Source of the DNA: JALORV01 sp963775635
GTDB taxonomy: Bacteria > Pseudomonadota > Gammaproteobacteria > Burkholderiales > Burkholderiaceae_F
NCBI GenBank assembly: GCA_963775635.1
Contig: CAVZJO010000006.1
Coordinates: 62,001-126,000 of the forward strand
DNA: 64,000 nt
Reading direction: 5' to 3'
The notes beneath the pieces were generated by a model. The model was not told the origin of the DNA and did no database searches. It saw only the letters and a list, made by a program, of their open reading frames with translations. A program made the translations under genes and the position numbers. Shown piece by piece: positions 1 through 9,006 of the stretch; position 1 is the first letter of the stretch, and each line of letters starts with the position of its first letter.

Positions 1-1212
1 GGATACAGCCACTCGAATGTGGCTAGATGTTCCTTGCCCGGAAGGATTGCAAGAAACCGGGCGTCGTCGTCGGCGTTGAACAGCTGCGAGAAGTAAATGG
101 GGCTCCACAGGGCATTCCGCTGCGGCCCGCTGACGGTTTCACCGTTGAGTCGCATCTCGTTGGCGGTGCGCACCGCATGCGGCGCGTAGCCCGCGCGCCA
201 AAGCCACGCCGCATACTGCAGACGACGCACGAAAGGCAGGTCCCGCTTGGCAGCTACCGCCTTGCTGAAGTGCGCGACGGCGTCGTCTTCGCGGTTGCGC
301 ACTGCGAAATAGTGCGCGCGCATCGCATTGGCATACACATTCCCTGCATCGTCGGTGAGCGCGCGACGGAAGTGCGCGTCCGGACTGGCGTCGGCTGCGC
401 CTTCGCGCGCGCGCAGGAACTCGCCCCACCCGATATGCGCACGCAGATCGCCGGCTCGTTCACCCTGTGCCGTCGCCAGCCCAGCGACAAGGATCGGCAG
501 CAGTTGGTTGGCGATATCCGTGAACGACTCGGTGTCGCTGCGGATGCGCACGTCGCGCAGCCAGTGCATGGCGCAATCTTCGCGCGCAGTCTGAAGAATC
601 GCGGACTGCGGGTATTTCTCGGTGAGTTCGCCAAGCCGCTTCCAGCCGGCGGCATGGCCTCCGCTGGCACAAAGGTCCGCTGCCGATGCAACAGCCTGCT
701 GCTCGGCCTTTTGCTCGGCTTCTCTGGTCGAGCAGATGTTGGCGCCACGCCCATCCTCCGCCCACAGCGATGACGGCAGCCGCTGCGGCGGCAGCAATCC
801 AGAGCAACTGCCGCCGTCGCGGCGACAAGCGCGCAATCGCGGCGACGACGCCCGGCACCGGATCGCCCTGCGGTTCGTACATCGTCACCGCCTTGAGATA
901 GGGCGGTACTGCCTCCAGCGGCGTGGGTGCGAGTTTTACCGGCAGCACGCGGCCACGCGGATGCGGCCAGCGCGCCTGTATCAGTCCGAGTTCGGCCAGC
1001 GCGTAGCTGCCCGCCGCCACGGCTTCGGGGCTTAGCAGGAAGACGAACAGGTCGCATTCCTCGATCGCCTCGCGCAACTCGGCATCGAACGGCTGGCCGG
1101 GTTCGAGCTCCGCGCGATCGACGAAGGGATCGTGCCCTTCGGCTACCAGGGCGAGGCGCAGCCGCTCGACGAGGTCGCGGTACTTGGACGAATAGGAGAT
1201 AAAGATCTTCAT
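1..1212 (-). CDS. TIR-domain membrane protein with TPR-like C-terminal region (frameshifted, runs off left edge)
   Basis: The N-terminus (MKIFISYSSKYRDLVERL) is a TIR domain of about 140 residues, with the SYS box and a conserved-looking Glu in ALAELGLIQ. A single Ala-rich membrane helix follows (LLWIAAAAAAAVIAVGGGWAW). After a one-base break near 717 the frame continues as an Ala-rich helical region (GHAAGWKRLGELTEKYPQSA, then DDAVAHFSKAVAAKRDLPF) typical of tetratricopeptide-like repeats, and is still open at base 1. Start chosen at 1212 because the TIR fold begins there; an ATG at 1233 is possible. Bacterial TIR proteins act as NADases or scaffolds, often in defence; no partner gene is visible, so function is open. 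Confidence 0.75.
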
Positions 1213-1320
1213 CGACTGCGGCGCAGGGAACATCGATCCTTCGCAGCGGATGCGGATTGTCGCAGCAGCGCGGCCCGAATCGCGGGCGCGCTAGGCACCC
1301 TCCCGCGTTTCTGGCAATAT

Positions 1321-1336
1321 GCGTGCATATGCACGC
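1321..1336. promoter_or_regulatory. 16-bp perfect palindrome at the marR start
   Basis: GCGTGCATATGCACGC is self-complementary over all 16 bases and contains the proposed ATG of the MarR-type gene (1329). MarR dimers bind palindromes of this size next to their own genes, so this is a good candidate operator for autoregulation of the marR-MFS pair. The binding role is inferred. Confidence 0.5.
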
Positions 1337-1826
1337 CAAGAGCACCAAGGGTCCAGATCGCTCGCCGCCGGCCGGCGTTTGCACTTGCTCGAACGTACGC
1401 GGCCTGGCGCGCCGTTTGACGGGGCTTTACGACGCCAAACTGGCGCGTCACGGGCTGACGGTGACGCAGTACGCAGCGCTGGCCATGTTGATGCACGCTC
1501 CCCGGCCGCTATCCGTTGCCGCGCTTGCGCGGCGACTTCAGATGGACCGCACCACGACCTCCCGCCTGGTGGGTCCGCTTCACCATGAAGGGCTAGTGGC
1601 GCGGGTTGAGGTCCGCGATATCGACAGCGACACGCGCGCTCGGCCACTGCAGCTGACCGCAAAGGGCCGCAAACGCCTGCTCGCTGCGGTGCCATCGTGG
1701 CTGGCCGCGCAGAAGCAGGTGGAAGCGGTGCTCGGCGCGCCGCTACACGACGCACTCAATCGAACTGCGGACGCCGCTAGCCGAGCGCTGGCATCCGCCG
1801 ACATCGAGGATACGGAGGCCGCATGA
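1329..1826 (+). CDS. MarR-family transcriptional regulator
   Basis: Winged-helix MarR-type repressor of about 165 residues. Visible features are the N-terminal dimerisation helix (VRGLARRLTGLYDAKL), the recognition region LSVAALARRLQMDRTTTSRL and the wing EGLVARVEVRDIDSDTRARP followed by LQLTAKGRKRL. The ATG at 1329 lies inside a perfect palindrome, so the mRNA could be almost leaderless; an in-frame GTG at 1323 is an alternative start. The stop overlaps the ATG of the downstream MFS gene (ATGA), so both are probably co-transcribed and the regulator probably controls that exporter. The ligand is unknown. Confidence 0.85.
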   Translation: MHAKSTKGPDRSPPAGVCTCSNVRGLARRLTGLYDAKLARHGLTVTQYAALAMLMHAPRPLSVAALARRLQMDRTTTSRLVGPLHHEGLVARVEVRDIDSDTRARPLQLTAKGRKRLLAAVPSWLAAQKQVEAVLGAPLHDALNRTADAASRALASADIEDTEAA

Positions 1827-3043
1827 CATCGTCGTCACGTGCCTGGTGGCCAGGCATCGCGACAGCGGCCGCGCTGCTGATGGTCACCATGGGCGCCCGC
1901 CAGACGCTCGGGCTGTTGATTTCGCCGATCAATTCGTCGACCGGACTCGGTATCGTGACGATCAGCTTCGCGCTGGCCGTCGGGCAGTTCATCTGGGGTG
2001 CAACACAGCCGATCGCTGGGGCGTTCGCCGATCGCTATGGACCCGGGCGGGTGCTGGCGTTCGGGATCATTGTGCTGGCCGTCGGGAGCGCCGTCACGCC
2101 GGTGGTCTCGAGCGGAGCGGGGCTGGTCGTCACCCTCGGCCTGCTGTCAGCAGCCGGGTCCGGGGCCGCGAGCTTCTCGGTGTTGATCGGCGCCGCGGCG
2201 AAGCGCATCCCCGCCGAAGCGCGCGGGACGGCGTCCGGTGTCGTCAACGCTGGCGGCTCGTTCGGCCAGTTCGTGTTCGCTCCGCTGGTGCAGAAACTGA
2301 TTTCGATGATGGGTTGGATGGGAGCTATGTGGGCCATCGCCGCCATCACGCTGGCCACGCTTCCGCTGGCACGACTACTGCGCGGACCGTCGGGTGGCGC
2401 CCATGCGCGGGCCGCTCCCGGCGACCGCGGACTGCGGCATGCGGTCGGCTCGGCAATGAGCGACCGCAGCTACCTGCTGTTGCATGCGGGATTCTTCACG
2501 TGCGGCTTCCATATCGCATTCCTGGTGACGCACCTACCGGGCGAAGTCGGACTGTGCGGCCTGCCCGCTTCAGTGGCCAGCTGGTCGCTCGGCATCATCG
2601 GGCTCGCCAACATCGCGGGCAGCCTGATTGCGGGCTGGGGTGTCAATCGATACCGCAGCAAGTACATCCTGTTCTGGCTGTACTTCTTGCGCGCAGTCAT
2701 GGTCGTGCTTTATCTGGCGGCACCCAAGACCGCGCTGACGTTCTACGTCTTTGCCGCCGCCCTGGGCGTCACCTGGCTGGCGACGGTTCCGCCGACTGCC
2801 GGCGTGGTCGCCAAGCTGTTCGGCACGCGCTACCTGGCGACGCTGTTCGGACTGACGCTGCTGTCGCACCAGATTGGCGGCTTCTTCGGCGCGTACCTCG
2901 GCGGGCTCGCCGTCAGCGCGCAAGGCACCTACCTGTGGATGTGGTACGCGGACGCGCTGCTCGCACTGGCGGCGGCGCTGGTGAACCTGCCGATCAACGA
3001 GCCGCGCATCGAACGGCGGGTTGCGGTCGCGGGGTCTTCCTGA
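1823..3043 (+). CDS. MFS transporter
   Basis: Major facilitator protein of 406 residues with about 12 hydrophobic segments. The first half has the MFS loop 2-3 signature (GAFADRYGPGRV) and the helix 5 pattern GVVNAGGSFGQFVFAPL. The second half repeats the fold after a basic central loop (about residues 190-210). It overlaps the MarR gene by 4 bases, an arrangement common for regulator-exporter pairs. Substrate cannot be inferred; the family includes drug and carboxylate transporters. Confidence 0.85.
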   Translation: MTSSSRAWWPGIATAAALLMVTMGARQTLGLLISPINSSTGLGIVTISFALAVGQFIWGATQPIAGAFADRYGPGRVLAFGIIVLAVGSAVTPVVSSGAGLVVTLGLLSAAGSGAASFSVLIGAAAKRIPAEARGTASGVVNAGGSFGQFVFAPLVQKLISMMGWMGAMWAIAAITLATLPLARLLRGPSGGAHARAAPGDRGLRHAVGSAMSDRSYLLLHAGFFTCGFHIAFLVTHLPGEVGLCGLPASVASWSLGIIGLANIAGSLIAGWGVNRYRSKYILFWLYFLRAVMVVLYLAAPKTALTFYVFAAALGVTWLATVPPTAGVVAKLFGTRYLATLFGLTLLSHQIGGFFGAYLGGLAVSAQGTYLWMWYADALLALAAALVNLPINEPRIERRVAVAGSS

Positions 3044-3047
3044 CAGG

Positions 3048-3926
3048 CTAACGAGGCTCTGTCGCCATAGCGCGGCGCCGCAGCGGCTCGCATGGATCGG
3101 GTCGTTCCGCGCGAGCCGTCACCACGATCGCGTCAAATTGGCTGGGCTGCACGTCGGCGGGATCATCGCTCGCTTCGACGATGCCGATCGACATCAGCTC
3201 GCTGCGCTCGGCCGCGGTCAGCCACACCGGAACACCGATGTCCTTTCGCGCATGCCCGCTGCCGGTCAGCAGAACGACCCCGCGCGCGAGCTGCGGCTGA
3301 ATCGCTCGCGCGAGGACGATATCGCGCGCGATCTGTGCGCGGGCCATCGCCGGAAGAGCGCTGGCTGGCAGCAGGTTGCAATGTCCGAGTGCGACAGCCT
3401 GCTCGTGGGCGGCGATCAACTCCGCCGGCAATCGATCGAGCGCCAGCGCAGTCCGCGTGCGCTCGTCGAACACGGGTTCCCATCCAGAGCTTGCAACCGC
3501 CATGGCATCGGCGCGTGACAGGTTCGCCGCTACGATCGGTAGGTCGTAGTCGAGCGCAAGCTGCACGTAGGGGCGATAGAGCGTCCAGTCCCAGTTCTTC
3601 GCGCCCGCGGCGCGTATCAGCGCATCGGGCTCGCGCGGATGTTCGCGCCGCGACCGATCGATCTCGGCCTGCGTGCCGCGGTCGAACTGCTCGAACGCCA
3701 ACGCGGGCCGATCCCCCGCTTCCAACCGCTGCTTCAGTGCCGCCAAGCGCAGTTCATGCTGCTGGCGGTTATCGTGCACTTCTCCCAGCAGCACGTTGCG
3801 CCGGGCCTTCATCGCCTCGGCGAGCGCGGCTGGCGTGGCGTCGATGCGCGCCGCGGAACCCTCGGTTTCGGACGACGACGAAGCGGCGCAGGCAAGCAGC
3901 AACAACAAACAGAGCAGATATCGCAT
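3048..3926 (-). CDS. ChaN-type haem-binding-like lipoprotein
   Basis: A 292-residue protein starting with a short signal peptide and lipobox (LLLLLACAAS, Cys at about residue 13), so probably an outer-membrane lipoprotein. The body carries ChaN/DUF399 features: NVLLGEVHDNRQQHELR near residue 45, ALAFEQFDRGTQAEID, YRPYVQLALDYDLPIVAAN and LLTGSGHARKDIGVPVWL near the end. ChaN relatives have been linked to haem and iron uptake; no iron genes flank it here, so the role is unproven. It converges on the MFS gene with only 4 bases between stops, and lies just downstream of the aldo/keto reductase gene on the same strand. Confidence 0.75.
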   Translation of the reverse strand: MRYLLCLLLLLACAASSSSETEGSAARIDATPAALAEAMKARRNVLLGEVHDNRQQHELRLAALKQRLEAGDRPALAFEQFDRGTQAEIDRSRREHPREPDALIRAAGAKNWDWTLYRPYVQLALDYDLPIVAANLSRADAMAVASSGWEPVFDERTRTALALDRLPAELIAAHEQAVALGHCNLLPASALPAMARAQIARDIVLARAIQPQLARGVVLLTGSGHARKDIGVPVWLTAAERSELMSIGIVEASDDPADVQPSQFDAIVVTARAERPDPCEPLRRRAMATEPR

Positions 3927-3937
3927 CAGCCCACGCT

Positions 3938-4819
3938 TCAGGTCATCGCGAGCGGGACCTTCCGCTTCGGCGCGGGAAAGGCGCGCTCGATCTCCGCCAG
4001 GTCCCGCGTGCTGAGTTCGACTTCAACGGCAGCGAGGTTCTCGCGCAGATGCTCCTCGCGGACTGCCTTGGGGATCGCAATGACTCCCGGACGACGCAAC
4101 ACCCACGCGATCGCCACCTGTGCCGCCGTCAGACCGTGCTCAGCGGCCAGCCGATGCAGCACACGGTCGTTCGCCAGCGTACCCTGGTCGATCGGGCAAT
4201 ACGCCATGGCTGCCACACTGTGCTCCTCGTGCCACGGCAGCAGGTCGAACTCACTGCCGCGCCGGCTCGCCGAGTAGTAGATCTGGTTGGCGACGCAGTT
4301 TCTGCCCGCTTCGAGCGCCCACAGCTCCTGCATGTCGGAAGTGTCGAAGTTAGACACGCCCCAGCGGCCGATGCGGCCGTTCGCGCGCAGCGCCTCGAAT
4401 GCAACGACGGTTTCGGCCAGCGGGTGACTGCCGCGCCAGTGCAGCAGGTACAAATCGATCGTGTCGATTCCCAGCCGGGCCCGACTGCCGTCGCACGCGC
4501 GCGCCATCGCGCGCGCACTCGCGTTGTGTGGATACACTTTGCTGACGACGAACACGTCCTCGCGCTTCACATCGCCGGCGCGGATCGCCTCTGTAAGCGC
4601 CTGGCCGACGACCTCCTCTGCGCCGCCTTCACCGTACATCTCGGCGGTATCGACCAGCCGGTAGCCCAGTTCGAAGGCGCGTCGCACGGCCGCTACCTCG
4701 GCGTTTCGGCTCCGGCGTGCCTCCCCGAGCCGCCAGGTGCCGAGTCCGAGGGCCGGCACGACCGTGCCATCGTGTAGCCGCACCGGCCGGGTCGCGCGTT
4801 GACGGTCGTTCACGGGCAC
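3938..4819 (-). CDS. Aldo/keto reductase
   Basis: NADPH-dependent aldo/keto reductase. The catalytic tetrad is readable: Asp and Tyr in RLVDTAEMYGEG, Lys in VFVVSKVYPHN, His in DLYLLHWRGSHPL. Cofactor-binding segments GRWGVSNFD and VIAIPKAVREEHLREN are present. I chose the GTG at 4819 (AAGGGGAA upstream at suitable spacing), giving 293 residues; longer frames would run into the divergent opgG gene. Substrate is unknown; the sequence is closest in style to small-aldehyde or 2,5-diketogluconate reductases. Confidence 0.85.
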   Translation of the reverse strand: MPVNDRQRATRPVRLHDGTVVPALGLGTWRLGEARRSRNAEVAAVRRAFELGYRLVDTAEMYGEGGAEEVVGQALTEAIRAGDVKREDVFVVSKVYPHNASARAMARACDGSRARLGIDTIDLYLLHWRGSHPLAETVVAFEALRANGRIGRWGVSNFDTSDMQELWALEAGRNCVANQIYYSASRRGSEFDLLPWHEEHSVAAMAYCPIDQGTLANDRVLHRLAAEHGLTAAQVAIAWVLRRPGVIAIPKAVREEHLRENLAAVEVELSTRDLAEIERAFPAPKRKVPLAMT

Positions 4820-4928
4820 GCGAGTTCCCCTTTCGACTAGGCGATGTTCACTATTTTGTTGAAATAAAATACGTTTCCCGCCCTGGCCCGTAGCTTGCAT
4901 ACGTGCCGGCGCTGTCGAAAACCCCATC

Positions 4929-6488
4929 ATGCCGCCATCACTGTCCGGGCGCGCTCGCCGCGCCGTCTTCTCCGTGCGCCCCTGGCTGGCCACGGGCCTC
5001 GCACTCGCCATGGCGAGCGGCGTGCCCCGGGCGTACGCGTTCGACCTCGCCGACGTCGACGCGCTCGCTCGGACGCTGGCCGCCAAGCCGTACGCCAGGC
5101 CAGCGCCGAACCTGCCGAAGGTCCTGCGGGAAATGACCTACGACCATGCGCGCGACATCCGCTTCGACCCCGCGCGATCGCTCTGGCGAGCCGAACAGTT
5201 GCCGTTCGAAGTGCAATTTTTTCACCTGGGCGGCCCTTACCACGAGCATCCGGTGCGCGTGCACGAAATCATCGGATCGGAGGTGCGCGAGGTCGCGTTC
5301 GATCCGGCCGACTTCAATTACGGCAAGAACCGCGTCGATCCGTCACAATTGCGCGGGATCGGGTTCGCCGGATTTCGCGTCCACTATCCGCTGAACACAA
5401 CGCGGTACAAGGACGAGCTGCTGGTCTTTCTGGGGGCCAGCTATTTTCGGGCGCTCGGCCAGGGCCAGCGCTACGGGGTGTCCGCCCGCGGACTGGCGGT
5501 CGACACCGCTGAGCGCTCCGGCGAGGAGTTCCCGCGCTTCGAGCAGTTCTGGATCGAGCGGCCGGCCCGCAATGCGCGCGAACTGGTCGTTTACGCGCTG
5601 CTCGATTCGCGTCGGATGGCAGGGGCTTACCGCTTCCTTTTTCGGCCGGGCGTCGATACGGTGGTCGAGGTCACCGCGCGCCTGCACGTGCGCGAACCGG
5701 TAGGCAAGATCGGAATCGCGCCGCTGACGTCGATGTTCCATCACGGCGAGAACCAGCGCGCTCCCGGCGATGACTTCCGGCCCGAAGTGCACGACTCGGA
5801 TGGGCTGTCGATCCACACGGGGAGCGACGAATGGATCTGGCGGCCGCTGGTCAATCCGCGCCGGCTGCTGGTGACCTCCTTCGCGCTGACCGATCCGCGC
5901 GGATTCGGCCTTTCGCAGCGCGATCGGTCGTTCTCCAGTTACGAAGACCTGGAATCGCGCTATGAACTGCGGCCGTCGGTGTGGATCGAGCCGATCGGCC
6001 GCTGGGGGACGGGCCGCGTCGAGCTGGTGCAGCTCCCGACGCCGGACGAAACCAACGACAACATCGTGGCCTACTGGGTGCCCGAAACGGGTCCACGGCC
6101 CGGCCAGCCGTACGAAATCCGCTATCGGCTGCTCTGGCAGAAGGCGGCGGAACGCCGTTCGCCGCTGGCGTGGGTCGTGCAGACACGACGCGGCTATGGC
6201 TACAGCAAGCAGCCGGCGGAGGACGTCCTGACACTGACCGTCGATTTCGACGGACCTGCCTTGCGCAAGCTGCCTGCCGGCGCTCCCGTCGCACCCGACA
6301 TCTGGGTGGGCGGCGGCGGCCAGCACCTGGCATCAATTGTGCATAGGAACGACGTTACCGGCAGTTGGCGGATGGTGGTGCAGGTGCGCCGGGCCGACAA
6401 GGAAAAGCCGGTCGAACTGCGCGCCACGCTGCGCAGCGGCACGACCCCCTTGAGCGAGACATGGAGCTACGTCCTTCCCCCGACCTGA
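4929..6488 (+). CDS. opgG: Periplasmic glucan biosynthesis protein OpgG/MdoG
   Basis: 519 residues with an N-terminal signal (hydrophobic WLATGLALAMASGVPRAYA, cleavage about residue 37). The body matches the OpgG family throughout: FDPARSLWRAEQLPFEVQFFH, GFAGFRVHYPLNTTRYKDEL, GENQRAPGDDFRPEVHDSDG, WIWRPLVNPRRL and DETNDNIVAYWVPE. OpgG acts in the periplasm on osmoregulated periplasmic glucans together with the OpgH glucosyltransferase, whose gene follows and overlaps by 28 bases. A short AT-rich stretch around 4850-4875 between this gene and the divergent reductase probably holds the promoter. Confidence 0.93.
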   Translation: MPPSLSGRARRAVFSVRPWLATGLALAMASGVPRAYAFDLADVDALARTLAAKPYARPAPNLPKVLREMTYDHARDIRFDPARSLWRAEQLPFEVQFFHLGGPYHEHPVRVHEIIGSEVREVAFDPADFNYGKNRVDPSQLRGIGFAGFRVHYPLNTTRYKDELLVFLGASYFRALGQGQRYGVSARGLAVDTAERSGEEFPRFEQFWIERPARNARELVVYALLDSRRMAGAYRFLFRPGVDTVVEVTARLHVREPVGKIGIAPLTSMFHHGENQRAPGDDFRPEVHDSDGLSIHTGSDEWIWRPLVNPRRLLVTSFALTDPRGFGLSQRDRSFSSYEDLESRYELRPSVWIEPIGRWGTGRVELVQLPTPDETNDNIVAYWVPETGPRPGQPYEIRYRLLWQKAAERRSPLAWVVQTRRGYGYSKQPAEDVLTLTVDFDGPALRKLPAGAPVAPDIWVGGGGQHLASIVHRNDVTGSWRMVVQVRRADKEKPVELRATLRSGTTPLSETWSYVLPPT

Positions 6489-8704
6489 CGATCGCGGCCG
6501 CTGGAGCGGGCACGGTTCCGCCGATGGCTCGCACGCCGATGGCCCCGGTGCCGTGGCGCGCGCGCGGCTACCCCGCGCCTCGCGCGCACGTGAGCCGCGT
6601 CGATCCCGAACTGGCGCAGGTTGCCACTCGCCGGCGGCTGGTGCTGCTGACGCTGTCGCTCGCGCCGGCGCTGTATGCGACCACGGTAATGAGCGACGTG
6701 CTGCCGACCAGCGTCGGCGGGGGACTGCAGGCTGCCCTGCTGGCACTGTTCGCCCTGTTGTCGTGCTGGGTTGCGGCTGGGTTCTGGACGGCGATGGCGG
6801 GGCTGCTGGTCTTGTTACGCGGTGGCGACCGCTTCCTGATCTCCCGCACCGCCGCTTCGAGATCACGGTTGCAGGCGCGAACGGCGATCGTGATGCCGAT
6901 CTGCAACGAGGACGTGCGCCGAGTGTTCGCCGGCCTGCGCGCGACCTACGAGTCGCTGGCGCGCACCGGCGAAATCGGGGCGTTCGATTTCTTCGTCCTG
7001 TCGGACAGCAACGATCCCGATACGTGCGTTGCCGAACTCGATTCCTGGAACGCGCTGCGCGACGAGCTGGACGCCAGCGAGCGGCTGTTCTACCGACGGC
7101 GCACCCGGCGCGTAAAACGCAAGAGCGGCAACATCGACGACTTTTGCCGCCGCTGGGGGGCACGCTATCGCTACATGGTCGTGCTCGATGCCGACAGCGT
7201 GATGAGCGGGGACTGCCTGGTGACGCTCGCGCGGCTGATGGACGCGAATCCCGGCGCCGGCATCATCCAGACCTCGCCGAACGCCGTCGGGCGCAACACG
7301 CTGCACGCCCGCGCGCAGCAGTTCGCCAGCCAGGTTTACGGACCACTTTTTACCGCCGGTCTGCACTACTGGCAGCTGGGCGAATCGCACTATTGGGGTC
7401 ATAACGCGATCATCCGGCTCGAGCCTTTCATCCGTCACTGCGTGTTGGCGCCGCTGCCGGGCCGCGGCGCTCTCTCGGGCGAGATCCTGTCGCACGACTT
7501 TGTCGAAGCCGCGCTGATGCGCAGAGCCGGCTACGGCGTGTGGATCGCCTACGACCTGGCGGGCAGCTACGAGCAGACGCCGCCGAACCTGCTGGACGAG
7601 ATCAAGCGCGATCGCCGCTGGTGTCAGGGCAACCTGATGAACGCCCGGCTGTTGTTTGCGCACGGCCTGCACCCGGTGCACCGGACCGTGTTCCTGACCG
7701 GCGCGCTCGCGTATCTGTCGGCTCCACTGTGGCTGGGCTTCCTGGTCCTCTCGACCTGGATGCTGGTAACGCACGGCACGGCCGATCCGCAGTACTTCGT
7801 GATGCCGCATCAGTTGTTCCCGCTGTGGCCATCGTGGCGCCCGGAACATGCGCTGGCGCTAGCCGTAGCGGTCGCGACCCTACTGTTCCTGCCCAAGCTG
7901 CTGGCGGCCCTGCTGGCGGGACTGCGCGGATCGACGCCCTACGGGGGTGCGAGCGCCCTGATCGTCAGTGTCATCGCGGAAATGATTCTGTCGGCACTGC
8001 TTGCGCCGGTGCGTATGCTGTTCCACGCCCGGTTCGTCGTGGCGGCGCTCGCCGGATGGTCGGTCCAATGGAACTCGCCGGCGCGCAACGACGAGGGGAC
8101 GAGCTGGACCGAGGCGACGCGGCGCCACGGTCTGCAGACCCTTCTCGGAATTGGATGGATGGCGGTGGTGGGGTTCGAAGCGCCGGACTTCCTGCCATGG
8201 ATGGCGCCGGTAGCCGCCGGCTTGGTATTGGCGATCCCGCTGTCGGTGCTGACCAGCCGATCGGATCTGGGTGCAGCGGCCCGGCGTCTCGGACTCTTCC
8301 TGACGCCGGCGGAGCTCAGGAGTCCGCGCGAACTGGTCGCCGCCGAGACCTACGCCGGGGACGGCCGTCCGTTGGCGCGCTTCGTCGATGCGATCGTCGA
8401 CCCCTCGATGTTTGACGTCGTCCGCGCCGCAGCGCGAAGGCGTCCACCGCTCGCAGCCGTCGCGCGCGCGGCGCGCGTCGAGCGCGCCTTGCTGCAAGGA
8501 CCGGAAGCGCTCGAGCGCGCTGAGCGGCTGGCGCTGCTGGGCGATGTTGACGCGCTCGACGCGTTATACGGGGGGTTGCGCGCGCGGCGTGTGCACCCGG
8601 GGTGGACGGCACCATCCGGGCGCGACCGCGCGACGATGCACCAGATGCCGCGCGGCGGCTTTCGGCAGCCGAGAACGCTGGCGACACTCGTGCGGCCCGG
8701 ATAG
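6461..8704 (+). CDS. opgH: Glucan glucosyltransferase OpgH/MdoH
   Basis: Inner-membrane family 2 glycosyltransferase that polymerises the glucan backbone. Two membrane helices near residues 45-110 precede the cytoplasmic domain (TAIVMPICNEDVRRVFAG; VVLDADSVM; DRRWCQGNLMN, the QxxRW-like acceptor motif), followed by further helices (ALAYLSAPLWLGFLVLSTWM and later). The ATG at 6461 gives 747 residues, shorter at the N-terminus than the E. coli enzyme (about 847). The TAG stop is formed by the first bases of the MITE-like element at 8702, so the original C-terminus may have been slightly different. Confidence 0.92.
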   Translation: MELRPSPDLTIAAAGAGTVPPMARTPMAPVPWRARGYPAPRAHVSRVDPELAQVATRRRLVLLTLSLAPALYATTVMSDVLPTSVGGGLQAALLALFALLSCWVAAGFWTAMAGLLVLLRGGDRFLISRTAASRSRLQARTAIVMPICNEDVRRVFAGLRATYESLARTGEIGAFDFFVLSDSNDPDTCVAELDSWNALRDELDASERLFYRRRTRRVKRKSGNIDDFCRRWGARYRYMVVLDADSVMSGDCLVTLARLMDANPGAGIIQTSPNAVGRNTLHARAQQFASQVYGPLFTAGLHYWQLGESHYWGHNAIIRLEPFIRHCVLAPLPGRGALSGEILSHDFVEAALMRRAGYGVWIAYDLAGSYEQTPPNLLDEIKRDRRWCQGNLMNARLLFAHGLHPVHRTVFLTGALAYLSAPLWLGFLVLSTWMLVTHGTADPQYFVMPHQLFPLWPSWRPEHALALAVAVATLLFLPKLLAALLAGLRGSTPYGGASALIVSVIAEMILSALLAPVRMLFHARFVVAALAGWSVQWNSPARNDEGTSWTEATRRHGLQTLLGIGWMAVVGFEAPDFLPWMAPVAAGLVLAIPLSVLTSRSDLGAAARRLGLFLTPAELRSPRELVAAETYAGDGRPLARFVDAIVDPSMFDVVRAAARRRPPLAAVARAARVERALLQGPEALERAERLALLGDVDALDALYGGLRARRVHPGWTAPSGRDRATMHQMPRGGFRQPRTLATLVRPG

Positions 8705-9006
8705 GGAGCCTCCGCATAGCCGCTGGTGCCCGCGTTTGTGCGCAATGCCGATGATCGCTAGGCGACGCGCCGAAGGTGCTTGGCGGGCGCTCAAGCACGA
8801 GGCGCGCAACGCCGCATACGGCACTGGAGCGCGCAGCGGCTTCGCCGCTGCTTGGCGCACAAACCCTCCGGGGCGTGGTCTTGGCGGGCGATCCGCTTTG
8901 TCGCCCCGTCTCGTCTTGCCGCACGCAATGGTCTCGTCGGCGCTTCGCGCGGCTCATCCCGCCACGACCGCGCAGCGGGCATCATGGGCTATGCGGAGGC
9001 TCCCTA
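8702..9006. mobile_element. MITE-like 305-bp element with terminal inverted repeats and TA duplication
   Basis: The left end TAGGGAGCCTCCGCATAGCC (8702-8721) is exactly repeated in inverse orientation at 8987-9006. Allowing 4 mismatches the inverted repeat extends to 32 bases. Both ends are bordered by TA, as expected for IS630/Tc1-mariner-type TA target duplications. The interior has no credible gene but is strongly folded: GTTTGTGCGC (8734-8743) pairs with GCGCACAAAC (8855-8864) and encloses the hairpin GCAGCGGC-TTC-GCCGCTGC (8833-8851). The element lies exactly between two convergent genes, and both stop codons (TAG) use its end bases. Family assignment is inference. Confidence 0.65.

Noticed and set aside
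3092..4777. 561-codon plus-strand frame
   Set aside because: Antisense to the ChaN and aldo/keto reductase genes; Arg/Ser/Pro-rich and without domain signatures.
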